DNA of 41,761 nt from an uncultured Bacilli bacterium (GTDB lineage Bacteria > Bacillota_I > Bacilli_A > RF39 > UBA660), in contig CAKPEJ010000009.1 of the NCBI GenBank assembly GCA_934149325.1, positions 1 through 41,761 of the forward strand, read 5' to 3'. The notes below the pieces were generated by a model that saw nothing but the letters and a program-made list of their open reading frames with translations, made no database searches and was not told the origin of the DNA. Positions 15,656 through 22,813 of the stretch are shown here, piece after piece (within the stretch, counting starts at the first letter, position 1; each line of letters opens with the position of its first letter). Made by a program: the position numbers and the translations under genes.

Positions 15656-16327
15656 ATGATAAGTAAGTTTGATTACAATAGTGAAGATGTAATGAAAATT
15701 CTAAATAACCCTGAATATACTGATGAACAAAAAAAGCAATTATTTGATAAATATAAAAATGATCTTAAAGTTTTAAGAAAGAAAGAAATTATTTCAAGAG
15801 TTAATGAGTTAGCCCAAAAAATACCAACAATAACTGAAGAAATATATATAAATTTCTTAAAAAACTATGAAGATGATAATTTAAGTAAACCATTTGAAAT
15901 AATAGAAAAAGAATTAAAAGAGTTTGAAAATGAAATGACAGAAAAATATAATGTATATTTAGAGAGTAAAAAGAATGAAGAGAAGGCTGAAACTATAGAA
16001 ACTCCTGAAGAGAATATTGTTCCAGATGTATCTGCTAATAAAAAAGAAGAAGATAATTCAATGGATGATATATTTGCTAATAATAATGTAGAGGATGAAG
16101 AACAAATTTCACCTTCACTTGTACTAGGTGAAAATAGTGTACTTAATGAAGAACCAGAAATATTAGCTAAACCTTTATTTGAAGATAATACTGAAGCTAA
16201 AGATGTAATGCCAAATTCTATTCCTGATACATTAGGAGAAAAAGGTAATGCTAGTGCAATAATAATTAGTATAATCGCTATAATAATAGGTGCAGTAGCA
16301 ATGTATACAATAATTAAAATGGGATAA
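15656..16327 (+). CDS. Acidic tail-anchored protein of unknown function
   Basis: A 223-residue protein that I do not recognise. Residues 1-110 are predicted helical and charged. Residues 110-195 are an acidic, low-complexity stretch with several PEE/EED and NNN-type segments, probably disordered. Residues 199-219 (SAIIISIIAIIIGAVAMYTII) form one C-terminal membrane helix followed by KMG. Without a signal peptide the bulk should face the cytoplasm. GGAGAGGA precedes the ATG. Monocistronic. Confidence 0.65.
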   Translation: MISKFDYNSEDVMKILNNPEYTDEQKKQLFDKYKNDLKVLRKKEIISRVNELAQKIPTITEEIYINFLKNYEDDNLSKPFEIIEKELKEFENEMTEKYNVYLESKKNEEKAETIETPEENIVPDVSANKKEEDNSMDDIFANNNVEDEEQISPSLVLGENSVLNEEPEILAKPLFEDNTEAKDVMPNSIPDTLGEKGNASAIIISIIAIIIGAVAMYTIIKMG

Positions 16328-16328
16328 A

Positions 16329-16361
16329 ATGCTTTCTACTTGAAAGTGTTTTTCTTTTTTT
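16329..16361 (+). terminator. Probable intrinsic terminator
   Basis: CTTTC (16332-16336) pairs with GAAAG (16342-16346), extendable with G-U pairs, then TTTTTCTTTTTT. Weaker than the others in the window. Confidence 0.5.
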
Positions 16362-16396
16362 TATTTTACATTTTTGATAAAAATAAATTAAAAGAC

Positions 16397-16425
16397 TTGT
16401 TATTTAAAGGATATTATGTTATATT
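16397..16425 (+). promoter_or_regulatory. Promoter of tRNA-His
   Basis: TTGTTA (16397-16402), a 17-base spacer and TATATT (16420-16425) stand 17 bases before the tRNA. Confidence 0.65.
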
Positions 16426-16442
16426 ATTAGAGTAATTTTTAT

Positions 16443-16519
16443 GGCGGCATTGGTGAAGTGGTTAACACGCTAGTTTGTGGCACTAGTATGCAAGGGTTCG
16501 ATTCCCTTATACCGCCCCA
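16443..16519 (+). tRNA. tRNA-His (anticodon GTG)
   Basis: The anticodon arm is CTAGT-TTGTGGC-ACTAG, giving GTG. The extra G at position -1 faces C73, the His identity pair. The T arm AAGGG-TTCGATT-CCCTT is complete and CCA is encoded. In the acceptor stem, position 5 is C opposite A68, a mismatch; all other pairs are canonical. Confidence 0.93.
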
Positions 16520-16558
16520 TATTGAAATTTATGCACCTTTTTGTGTGTTAAATAAGTA

Positions 16559-16592
16559 AAAGTTCGTAATACTTGGTATTATGGACTTTTTT
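16559..16592 (+). terminator. Strong intrinsic terminator after tRNA-His
   Basis: A 14-pair stem (16559-16572 with 16576-16589), a TTG loop and a T run. It ends the tRNA-His transcript. Confidence 0.85.
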
Positions 16593-16608
16593 ATTAGAAA
16601 AAAATATA

Positions 16609-16779
16609 GTGGTTTATTATAATATAAATGATGGATGGATTTACCCAACTTTTAGAAAAAATGATAGTAAAGATATAAGTTGGATTCCGTTTGAGAAAGC
16701 TAACAACAAATCTATGTGTGATTTTATAAGACTAATTCATAAAAATTTAATAAACAAATTCAAGGAGGAAAATAACTGA
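16609..16779 (+). pseudogene. Short orphan ORF, possibly a gene remnant
   Basis: An open frame reads through DGWIYPTFRKND and WIPFEKANNKSMCDFIRLIH and ends in TGA at 16779. The composition looks coding, but no start codon has a ribosome site: the frame extends left to a TTG at 16573 inside the terminator hairpin, and the first usable start downstream is the GTG at 16609. This suggests a fragment of a longer lost gene. The rest of the 330-base stretch between tRNA-His and the next gene holds only the terminator and a promoter. Confidence 0.3.
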
Positions 16780-16797
16780 AACTTATAAAATTTTTTA

Positions 16798-16825
16798 TTG
16801 AAATGAAATAAAAGTATGTTATAAT
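16798..16825 (+). promoter_or_regulatory. Promoter of the gene at 16854
   Basis: TTGAAA (16798-16803), a 16-base spacer and TATAAT (16820-16825), about 28 bases before the start codon. Confidence 0.65.
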
Positions 16826-16853
16826 AAACGACTAGATAAAGGAGGTTTTTTAT

Positions 16854-17369
16854 ATGAAAATAATTACTAATAATTCAGTATATGTTCAAAAAAATGACTT
16901 TGTATATTTAAATGAGTCTGATTTATCAATACCTGCTTCTATATTTATGAAAGTTTTTGGCATAGGTGCTACTATAATTAATGATGGGAATAGATATGAT
17001 TTTATTAAATTCGATGAAGAATCAGAAATAGAATATTTTAAAGCTATTGACTGGATAATTGATTATAATGAAGTGAAAGATTTAAGTGAAGATGAAATAA
17101 TTAAATTAGCAGAAGAAACTAAGGAAGAACAAAGAAAAATTGCTACTACATTTAACTCAATGGATGAAGAAGAGAAAGATAATCATACTGACATGATTAT
17201 AAAATGTAATTTATTAGAATTTAAGTTTTATTCTTTAAGAGATATTCTTTGGTTTAAACAAGGACATATTTCAATGAAATTACCAGAAGGTATTGAGTAT
17301 CCAGAAGGATGCGTTCAAGAAAAAGGTATAAAAAAATTACTTAAGAGAATAAATAAAAAAAATAATTAG
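16854..17369 (+). CDS. Hypothetical cytoplasmic protein
   Basis: A 171-residue soluble protein of no family I recognise. The N-terminal 65 residues look like mixed alpha/beta (MKIITNNSVYVQKNDFVYL). The centre is an acidic helical region (LSEDEIIKLAEETKEEQRKI, SMDEEEKDNHTDMI). The C-terminus is basic (KKLLKRINKKNN). No membrane helix or signal peptide. A perfect AAAGGAGG precedes the ATG and it has its own promoter, so expression is credible. Confidence 0.6.
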   Translation: MKIITNNSVYVQKNDFVYLNESDLSIPASIFMKVFGIGATIINDGNRYDFIKFDEESEIEYFKAIDWIIDYNEVKDLSEDEIIKLAEETKEEQRKIATTFNSMDEEEKDNHTDMIIKCNLLEFKFYSLRDILWFKQGHISMKLPEGIEYPEGCVQEKGIKKLLKRINKKNN

Positions 17370-17457
17370 ATAATGGATAATATATTCAATATGTTATAAT
17401 AGTACAAATAAATATAATGAAAATTGTAAGTTTTGGTATAGAAAAAACATGATGATT

Positions 17458-17483
17458 AAAAAGTTCAAAATTGAACTTTTTTT
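17458..17483 (+). terminator. Strong intrinsic terminator
   Basis: AAAAAGTTCAA pairs perfectly with TTGAACTTTTT around AA, with extra T's. It lies 88 bases after the gene at 16854, so that transcript has a long 3' UTR or a separate short RNA ends here. Confidence 0.8.
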
Positions 17484-17559
17484 GTATACAATATTTTTTT
17501 ATGTAAAAATTGTCGCATTTCATAATAATATATGATATATTATAATGGGGATGATAAAA

Positions 17560-18231
17560 TTGAATTATAATTTTTACGATGAAGTATTGTGTAAAATGTT
17601 AAATGAAAAAGAAATAGAAAAACTAAAAAAAACGAATATAAATTTATTATTTAATAATATTTTTGGTGAATTTAGATTGAATTCATCTAATGAGCTTATA
17701 AATGTTGTTACTGATAAAAAATATAGTATTGAAAAAAAGAATAATATTATAACTATTACTATTAAGGATTCAGATTATGAAAATGATTTAATATATGCGA
17801 GGTTAGATGTAAATACGTTAAGTTTTGAATTTAATTATGTTAAAAACTATAATGATTTTATTATAAAAAAGATTAACGATTACTCTGAAAAAAGTGATAG
17901 TACAATTAAAGAAATGATAAACATATTTCAATATAAAAATTCTGTAAAATATTTAAAAGATAAAAAATTAGATATTAAAAAAAGTATAATTTTTGATAAT
18001 AAAAATTATGGATTATCTGACTTAAATCCAGATGGAGCAAAAATGATTTATAGATATAATGTTTCTGGAATAAAAGATTCTTATTATTCATCATTATCTT
18101 TACTTACTGGTGAATCAGATAATATAACTAATATTAGATCATTATATGATAATTCATATGACTTATTATTAGGAGAAAGTGAAAAATATATAAATAATAA
18201 ATCAGGTTTTGTATTAGTAAAAAGATATTAA
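17560..18231 (+). CDS. Hypothetical protein
   Basis: A 223-residue soluble protein that I cannot assign. The N-terminal half alternates short hydrophobic strands with charged turns (INLLFNNIFGEFRLN, NIITITIKDSDYENDLIYARLDV). The C-terminal part contains LDIKKSIIFDNKNYGL and SSLSLLTGESDNITNI. I prefer the TTG at 17560, because GGGGATGATAAAA before it resembles the GGTGATAAAA sites of neighbouring genes. ATGs at 17545 and 17551 overlap or directly follow a TATAAT (17541-17546). Promoter and start sit unusually close together. No operon partners. Confidence 0.5.
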   Translation: MNYNFYDEVLCKMLNEKEIEKLKKTNINLLFNNIFGEFRLNSSNELINVVTDKKYSIEKKNNIITITIKDSDYENDLIYARLDVNTLSFEFNYVKNYNDFIIKKINDYSEKSDSTIKEMINIFQYKNSVKYLKDKKLDIKKSIIFDNKNYGLSDLNPDGAKMIYRYNVSGIKDSYYSSLSLLTGESDNITNIRSLYDNSYDLLLGESEKYINNKSGFVLVKRY

Positions 18232-18238
18232 AATGCAG

Positions 18239-18268
18239 TTGATTTATAGTTAAAAAGTGTGCTATAAT
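18239..18268 (+). promoter_or_regulatory. Promoter of the metal efflux/Fur operon
   Basis: TTGATT (18239-18244), an 18-base spacer and TATAAT (18263-18268). The inverted repeat that follows begins directly after the -10 box and covers the expected transcription start. Confidence 0.7.
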
Positions 18269-18293
18269 CTAAATGCATTTTTTTTGCATTTAG
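18269..18293. promoter_or_regulatory. Perfect inverted repeat: candidate operator or RNA hairpin
   Basis: CTAAATGCA (18269-18277), seven T's and TGCATTTAG (18285-18293) form a perfect 9-base inverted repeat. It begins straight after the -10 box and its right arm runs into the AGGAG ribosome site (18292-18296). It could be an operator for the Fur-family protein encoded in the same operon, or a hairpin in the mRNA leader that limits translation. Confidence 0.6.
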
Positions 18294-18304
18294 GAGATGA
18301 TGAT

Positions 18305-19144
18305 ATGAAAGAAATTCTTTTAGATACATTTATTGATTCGATAAAATTATTACCTTTTTTATTTGTTACATTTTTGCTTATGGAATATCTGGAGCATAGA
18401 TTTAGTAATAAGAGTAACAATATAATAAATAAAAAAAATAAATTTGGGCCTATTATAGGAAGTATATTAGGAGCATTTCCTCAATGTGGATTTGGAGTTT
18501 CTGCTACTAATTTATATGCTGCAAGAATTATTACACTTGGAACACTTATTTCAATTTATTTATCTACATCTGATGAAATGTTACCTGTATTAATATCAGA
18601 AAAAAGTGATTTTAGTTTAATTGCATCTATATTAATTATAAAAGTTATAATAGGCATGGTTTGTGGACTAATAATAGATTTTATTATTAAACAAAAGGAA
18701 GAATCTAAAATAGAGGATTTTTGTTTAGATAAACATTGTGATTGCTCACATGGAATATTAAAGTCAAGTATAAAACATACAATTAATATAATCATTTTTA
18801 TATTTATAATTTCACTTATTCTTAATATATTTATTAGTTATTATAGTGATGAAGAATTAAAAAAAATATTTTTAAAAAATAGTGTGTTTAGTCCATTTTT
18901 AGCGTCACTTATAGGATTAATACCAAATTGTGCAGCTTCAATCATATTAATAGAACTATATTTAAAGAAAATAATATCTTTTGGAACCGTTTTAGCAGGT
19001 TTATTATCATCATCAGGAGTAAGTTTGTTAGTTTTATTTAAAACAAACAAAAAAATAAAAGAAAATATAATCATTTTATTATTAGTTTATTTTATTGGTG
19101 TAATATTTGGATTAATCTTTAATTTTATAGGTATAAATTTATGA
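18305..19144 (+). CDS. Putative heavy-metal/manganese efflux permease (ArsP_2-like)
   Basis: A 279-residue polytopic protein resembling the ArsP_2 family (PF11449, putative 10-helix heavy-metal exporters, some annotated as manganese transporters). It is built as two similar halves, each with a GxxPxC motif in a helix: GSILGAFPQCGFGVSA and SLIGLIPNCAASIILIEL. Between them a cytoplasmic loop is rich in Cys and His (CLDKHCDCSHG), a likely metal site. The start is the ATG at 18305 after AGGAGATGATG; the frame open to 18257 would include the promoter and has no ribosome site. It overlaps the Fur-family gene by four bases (ATGA), so export and regulation are coupled. Confidence 0.8.
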   Translation: MKEILLDTFIDSIKLLPFLFVTFLLMEYLEHRFSNKSNNIINKKNKFGPIIGSILGAFPQCGFGVSATNLYAARIITLGTLISIYLSTSDEMLPVLISEKSDFSLIASILIIKVIIGMVCGLIIDFIIKQKEESKIEDFCLDKHCDCSHGILKSSIKHTINIIIFIFIISLILNIFISYYSDEELKKIFLKNSVFSPFLASLIGLIPNCAASIILIELYLKKIISFGTVLAGLLSSSGVSLLVLFKTNKKIKENIIILLLVYFIGVIFGLIFNFIGINL

Positions 19145-19548
19145 TAGAAGAAATATTTAAATATAATAATATTAAACTTACCAAACAAAGAAAAAAGATT
19201 TATGAAATAATATTAAGATATGATGGTTTTTGTACAAGTAAAGTTATTTTAGAAAATAGCGAAAATTTATTTGATAAGACAACAATGTATAGAGTACTAG
19301 ATTTATTTTTAGAAAAACAAATGATTTTAAAAAAGGTTTCAATAGAGAATGAAGTATATTATGAAATAAATAGTAAAAATCATGAACATTATATAAAGTG
19401 TATTAAATGTAATAAAAAGAAAATTATACCAAATGATGAGATAGAAAAATTTGAAAAATCCATTATGAACGAAGAAGATTTAATTTCCCATAATATAGAT
19501 TTTTTTGTTATATGTACTGATTGTAAAAATAAATTTTCAAAAAAATAA
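19141..19548 (+). CDS. Fur-family metal-responsive repressor
   Basis: A 135-residue Fur-family regulator. The winged helix spans about residues 8-80 (LTKQRKKIYEIIL, DKTTMYRVLDLFLEKQMI). It is followed by HEHYIKCIKCNKK (C87, C90) and CTDCKNK (C125, C128), the four-cysteine structural zinc site, with His residues in NSKNHEHYI for a regulatory metal. Subtype (Fur, Zur, PerR) cannot be decided by eye. It overlaps the efflux permease by four bases, and the inverted repeat at 18269-18293 is a plausible target. Confidence 0.88.
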   Translation: MIEEIFKYNNIKLTKQRKKIYEIILRYDGFCTSKVILENSENLFDKTTMYRVLDLFLEKQMILKKVSIENEVYYEINSKNHEHYIKCIKCNKKKIIPNDEIEKFEKSIMNEEDLISHNIDFFVICTDCKNKFSKK

Positions 19549-19605
19549 TTAATGTGTTATAATATGCACAAATAAGTTTAATATTTTGTTTGGAGTTGAT
19601 TTTGT

Positions 19606-20544
19606 ATGATGAGTGAATTATTAGTTTATTTAGAACAATTAGAAAATGTGTATAGAAAATATTATGATAACGATAAAAGACATGAAGAAGCATCAAAGAT
19701 ATGGACACAATATTATAAAAGAAGTAGAGAACAAGGAGTTTCTTTATATGATGCTTATACTAAAAGTCTTATGTATGAAAATGAAAGTTATATCATAAAT
19801 CAAGAACCAATAAGAAAAAATATAGATGATAAAGAGGTTTCTAATATTGTTAAAAAACTTATTGAAGCTAACTTAGAAAATATAGAAGAAAAAAGGTTGA
19901 TTTCAGGTATAAAAGAGGAAGACGCAGAAAAATTATTAGAATGGGATGTAGAAAATACAAGAAAGATATTAGGTAAAATGGGAATTGATATTGCAAAAAA
20001 TTCTCTTAATGGTTTTTGTGAACTAGGACAAGCATTATCAATATTACCATTTGAAGTTTTAGATTTAGATGTAACTAAAAATAGAGCAAGTATTTGTTTT
20101 GGTTATCCATATAATCATGCTTTTGGGACTGTTTCAATTCCAATAATAGATAATGATAAGGTAATTTTAAAAACATATTTGATTGATACAACTTATAGAC
20201 AATTTTTTTCAACAGTAAGATGTAATGTAGGTAGATATTATTTAGAAGAAAATGATTTGGATATAGAAACAACACCTGCACCAGGATTTTTTGTTGAAGA
20301 TAAAGAGTTTGCTAAAAAATTAATGGGTAATGGATATATAGAATTAACTGAAGAAACAGCTAAAAAATATGGAGAACCATTTTATTTATCTTCATTAAAA
20401 TTAGGGGAGAAAAATAAAAGAGTTAACTATAATTATTTAGAACCAATAATGGATACATCTTGTGACTATTCAATGAATTTAAATGATATAAATTCGTTTA
20501 ATTGTAATTTTCCTATAGAAGTAGATGAAGTAAAAAAAATATGA
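19606..20544 (+). CDS. Putative transglutaminase-like cysteine protein (Cys-His-Asp)
   Basis: A 312-residue protein. The N-terminal 115 residues are helical and charged. The centre has the order and spacing of a transglutaminase-like or papain-fold triad: C138 in LNGFCELGQAL, at the head of a helix, H171 in YPYNHAFGTVSI, on a strand, and D194 in TYLIDTTYRQFF, on the next strand. No signal peptide is seen, so any activity would be cytoplasmic or exported by another route. Function and substrate unknown; protease, deamidase and amidase are all possible. GGAG lies ten bases before the ATG. It ends in TGA within a terminator shared with the convergent lipoprotein gene. Confidence 0.55.
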   Translation: MMSELLVYLEQLENVYRKYYDNDKRHEEASKIWTQYYKRSREQGVSLYDAYTKSLMYENESYIINQEPIRKNIDDKEVSNIVKKLIEANLENIEEKRLISGIKEEDAEKLLEWDVENTRKILGKMGIDIAKNSLNGFCELGQALSILPFEVLDLDVTKNRASICFGYPYNHAFGTVSIPIIDNDKVILKTYLIDTTYRQFFSTVRCNVGRYYLEENDLDIETTPAPGFFVEDKEFAKKLMGNGYIELTEETAKKYGEPFYLSSLKLGEKNKRVNYNYLEPIMDTSCDYSMNLNDINSFNCNFPIEVDEVKKI

Positions 20545-20566
20545 GATAAATTTCTCATATTTTTTA
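20535..20566. terminator. Bidirectional intrinsic terminator
   Basis: AAAAATATGAGA pairs with TCTCATATTTTT around six bases; both convergent genes end in it. Confidence 0.85.
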
Positions 20567-21226
20567 TTTTCTAAAATCTTCATACCAATTTTTAACCTTT
20601 GTTTTTGCTTTTTCACTTTTATCTTTTATTACATTTTCTGTTTTTTCTTTTACATCATTAATTTTATCACAATTTTCTTCACCGATTTTTTCTTTTATTA
20701 TATCTTTTGCATCGTTGTATTTTTCGCTAGTAAAATCTTTAACTTTATTATATTTTTCGGATAAACTTTCTTTATAATCTTCATCTATACTCATTATAAA
20801 ACTATCAATAATACGAAGATTATTGTATGTTATATTTTTATTTTCTTCGTTAAGTTCATCAAATGTAATACCATTTATCCTTTTTTCGTAAAATATAAAA
20901 TCAACAATAGTTACAAAGTATTCTTTTCCTTTTTGTTTAGCCATTTCATAATTCTGTTCATTAATATATTTTTTTATTTCATTTTTTTCGTCTTCAAAAC
21001 AATTAAATTCAGTACTATCGTCTATATTTTCTGTAGTATTTTCAGTATAATATTCTGTAGTATTTTCATAAGTAGTATATTCTGTAGTATTTTCTGTAGT
21101 ATATTCAGTGGTATATTCAATATCTTCATTATTGTAATCATATTCTTTTTCTTTACCACATCCATTTAAAGATAGAAGCATAGAACTTAAACTTGTATAT
21201 AATATTATTTTTTTTCTATTTATCAT
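20564..21226 (-). CDS. Lipoprotein with Thr/Glu/Tyr-rich repeat and helical tail
   Basis: A 220-residue predicted lipoprotein. The signal peptide ends in a lipobox (MLLSLNGC, Cys about residue 23). Next comes an acidic segment and an imperfect repeat of TTEY/TTEN units (about residues 38-67), probably a flexible Thr-rich stalk. A helical domain then includes SEKYNKVKDF, EKYNDAKDIIKEKIGEEN and a Lys/Glu-rich amphipathic C-terminus. The ATG at 21224-21226 is used because GGAG precedes it and the signal peptide follows directly. It should sit on the outer face of the membrane; function unknown. Confidence 0.72.
   Translation of the reverse strand: MINRKKIILYTSLSSMLLSLNGCGKEKEYDYNNEDIEYTTEYTTENTTEYTTYENTTEYYTENTTENIDDSTEFNCFEDEKNEIKKYINEQNYEMAKQKGKEYFVTIVDFIFYEKRINGITFDELNEENKNITYNNLRIIDSFIMSIDEDYKESLSEKYNKVKDFTSEKYNDAKDIIKEKIGEENCDKINDVKEKTENVIKDKSEKAKTKVKNWYEDFRK
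21030..21116. repeat. Short tandem repeat encoding TTE(Y/N) units
   Basis: On the plus strand, TCTGTAGTATTTTC-like units recur about every 12-18 bases. They encode the Thr-Thr-Glu-Tyr/Asn stalk of the lipoprotein. Such repeats can change copy number by slippage. Confidence 0.6.
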
Positions 21227-21267
21227 GTAAATTAACTCCTTTTTCGGTAGGATATTATAACATTTAT

Positions 21268-21295
21268 TTGAATTTTTGTAAATTTGAGTTATAAT
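21268..21295 (+). promoter_or_regulatory. Promoter of the CmpB-family pair
   Basis: TTGAAT (21268-21273), a 16-base spacer and TATAAT (21290-21295) precede the gene at 21324. It lies in the divergent region shared with the lipoprotein gene. Confidence 0.65.
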
Positions 21296-21323
21296 TATGT
21301 TAATAAAATAGGAGTAGGATAGC

Positions 21324-22019
21324 ATGTCATTATTTTTAAGTTTTGTATTTATATTTTTTATTGGAAGTATGATTGGATGGGTTTTAGAATTATTTTTTAG
21401 AAGAATTGTTCATGGTAAATGGGTTAATCCAGGATTTTTAGTTGGACCTTACTTGCCAATTTATGGTTTTGGACTTTGTGCATTAACTTATATTCATTTA
21501 TTTTTTTCAAATTTTGATTTATCTCCTATAGTTGTTATATTACTCATGGGAGTTGTTATGACTTTAATAGAATTAATCGCTGGTTTAACTTTTATTAAAG
21601 GTGGAGGAGTTAAACTATGGGATTATAGTGATAGATGGTTAAATTATAAAGGAATAATATGTCCACTTTTTTCAGCAATTTGGACTATAGTAGGCGCAAT
21701 ATATTATTATTTTATTGCTGATCATATTTTAAATGCTTTATTTTGGTTTTCACAAAATTTATCATTCTCATTTGTATTAGGTATATTCTTTGGAGTTATA
21801 ATATTAGATTTTATTTATTCTGCAAAAATTTTAGTTAAAATAAGAAAGTTTGCTAAAGAAAATGATATTGAAGTAAAATATGAAGAATTAAAGGCACATA
21901 TTCAAGAGTTACAAAAGAAAGCAGAAGAAAAGTATTCATTTTTATTAGCATTTAAACAAACTAAATCATTAAAAGAATATCTAAATGATTATAATATGAA
22001 AAAAACAAATAATAAGTAG
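21324..22019 (+). CDS. CmpB-family putative ABC transporter permease, copy 1
   Basis: A 231-residue membrane protein of PF06541 (ABC_trans_CmpB, function not established). About six helices; landmarks are FIGSMIGWVLELFFRR, NPGFLVGPYLPIYGFG, LIELIAGL and LWDYSDRWLNYKGIICP. The C-terminal 50 residues are a charged cytoplasmic helix with a YSFLLAFKQTKSLKEYL end. GGAGTAGGATAG precedes the ATG. The next gene is a close paralogue only eight bases downstream, so the products may form a heteromer. No ATP-binding subunit is adjacent, which weakens the ABC label. Confidence 0.8.
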   Translation: MSLFLSFVFIFFIGSMIGWVLELFFRRIVHGKWVNPGFLVGPYLPIYGFGLCALTYIHLFFSNFDLSPIVVILLMGVVMTLIELIAGLTFIKGGGVKLWDYSDRWLNYKGIICPLFSAIWTIVGAIYYYFIADHILNALFWFSQNLSFSFVLGIFFGVIILDFIYSAKILVKIRKFAKENDIEVKYEELKAHIQELQKKAEEKYSFLLAFKQTKSLKEYLNDYNMKKTNNK

Positions 22020-22027
22020 GTGGTATT

Positions 22028-22708
22028 ATGTCTCTTTTCTTAGCTTTTTGCTTTTTATTTTTTATAGGTAGTTTAGTAGGTTGGGTTTTAGAATTATTAT
22101 ATGCAAAATTAACAATGAAAAAACTTATAAATCCAGGTTTTTTTGTAGGACCATGGGTACCAATTTATGGTTTTGGATTATGCGTAGTTACATTTATATA
22201 TATTGTTGTTACAAAATATGATATAAATCCTTTTTTATCTATAGTTATTATGGGAATTTGCTTAACTCTAATAGAATTAATCGCAGGTTTAATATTTAAA
22301 AAAATGGACGTTAGACTTTGGGATTATAGTGATAGATGGGGAAATTATAAAGGAATAATATGTCCGTTTTTTTCAACAATTTGGCTAATTGGCAGTTTTA
22401 TTTATTATTATTTATTTGCGCCACATGTTATAAATTTGCTTTTATGGTTTTCAAAACATTTAAGTTTTTCATTATATATAGGAATGTTTTTAGGTCTTTT
22501 TATAGTAGATGTATTTTATTCATTTAATATATTAACAATAATTAGAAAGTATGCAAAAGAAAATAATATAGAAGTAAAATATGAAGATTTTAAAAGACAT
22601 ATTAAAGAAAGACAAGAAAAAAGAAGAGAAAAATATTCATTTATATTCCCTTTTAAACAAACAAAATCTGTAGAAGAATATTTAAAAAGTTACAAGAAGA
22701 AAAAATAA
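22028..22708 (+). CDS. CmpB-family putative ABC transporter permease, copy 2
   Basis: A 226-residue paralogue of the previous gene with the same landmarks (FIGSLVGWVLELLYAKL, NPGFFVGPWVPIYGFG, LIELIAGL, LWDYSDRWGNYKGIICP) and the same charged tail ending in FPFKQTKSVEEYLKSY. TAGGTGGT precedes the ATG. A tandem duplication that has clearly diverged, so both copies are probably maintained. The terminator follows at once. Confidence 0.8.
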   Translation: MSLFLAFCFLFFIGSLVGWVLELLYAKLTMKKLINPGFFVGPWVPIYGFGLCVVTFIYIVVTKYDINPFLSIVIMGICLTLIELIAGLIFKKMDVRLWDYSDRWGNYKGIICPFFSTIWLIGSFIYYYLFAPHVINLLLWFSKHLSFSLYIGMFLGLFIVDVFYSFNILTIIRKYAKENNIEVKYEDFKRHIKERQEKRREKYSFIFPFKQTKSVEEYLKSYKKKK

Positions 22709-22723
22709 TCTTGTAATTTTTTT
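22690..22723 (+). terminator. Intrinsic terminator of the CmpB pair
   Basis: TTACAAGA (22690-22697) pairs with TCTTGTAA (22709-22716), then T's. The left arm is inside the coding region. Confidence 0.75.
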
Positions 22724-22732
22724 GTAAATATA

Positions 22733-22759
22733 TTAGCACTCACTATTGACAAGTGCTAA
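22733..22759. promoter_or_regulatory. CIRCE element (HrcA operator)
   Basis: TTAGCACTC (22733-22741), nine bases, then AAGTGCTAA (22751-22759) match the consensus TTAGCACTC-N9-GAGTGCTAA with a single change. It covers the -35 box of the htpG promoter, so HrcA binding would block transcription. Confidence 0.93.
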
Positions 22760-22774
22760 AAATAGTGGTAGTAT
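22746..22774 (+). promoter_or_regulatory. Promoter of htpG-hsp20
   Basis: TTGACA (22746-22751), a 17-base spacer and TAGTAT (22769-22774). The -35 box lies within CIRCE. Confidence 0.8.
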
Positions 22775-22813
22775 TTAATTGTCAAAGATGATTGACAGAA
22801 AGAAGGCGCTTAA

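Noticed and set aside
16573..16608. TTG start for the short ORF at 16609-16779
   Set aside because: It lies in the loop and right arm of the tRNA-His terminator and has no ribosome site.
20542..20544. Mycoplasma-type code with UGA as Trp
   Set aside because: This gene and the HIT gene end in TGA, Trp is written TGG throughout, and the only tRNA-Trp here has a CCA anticodon.
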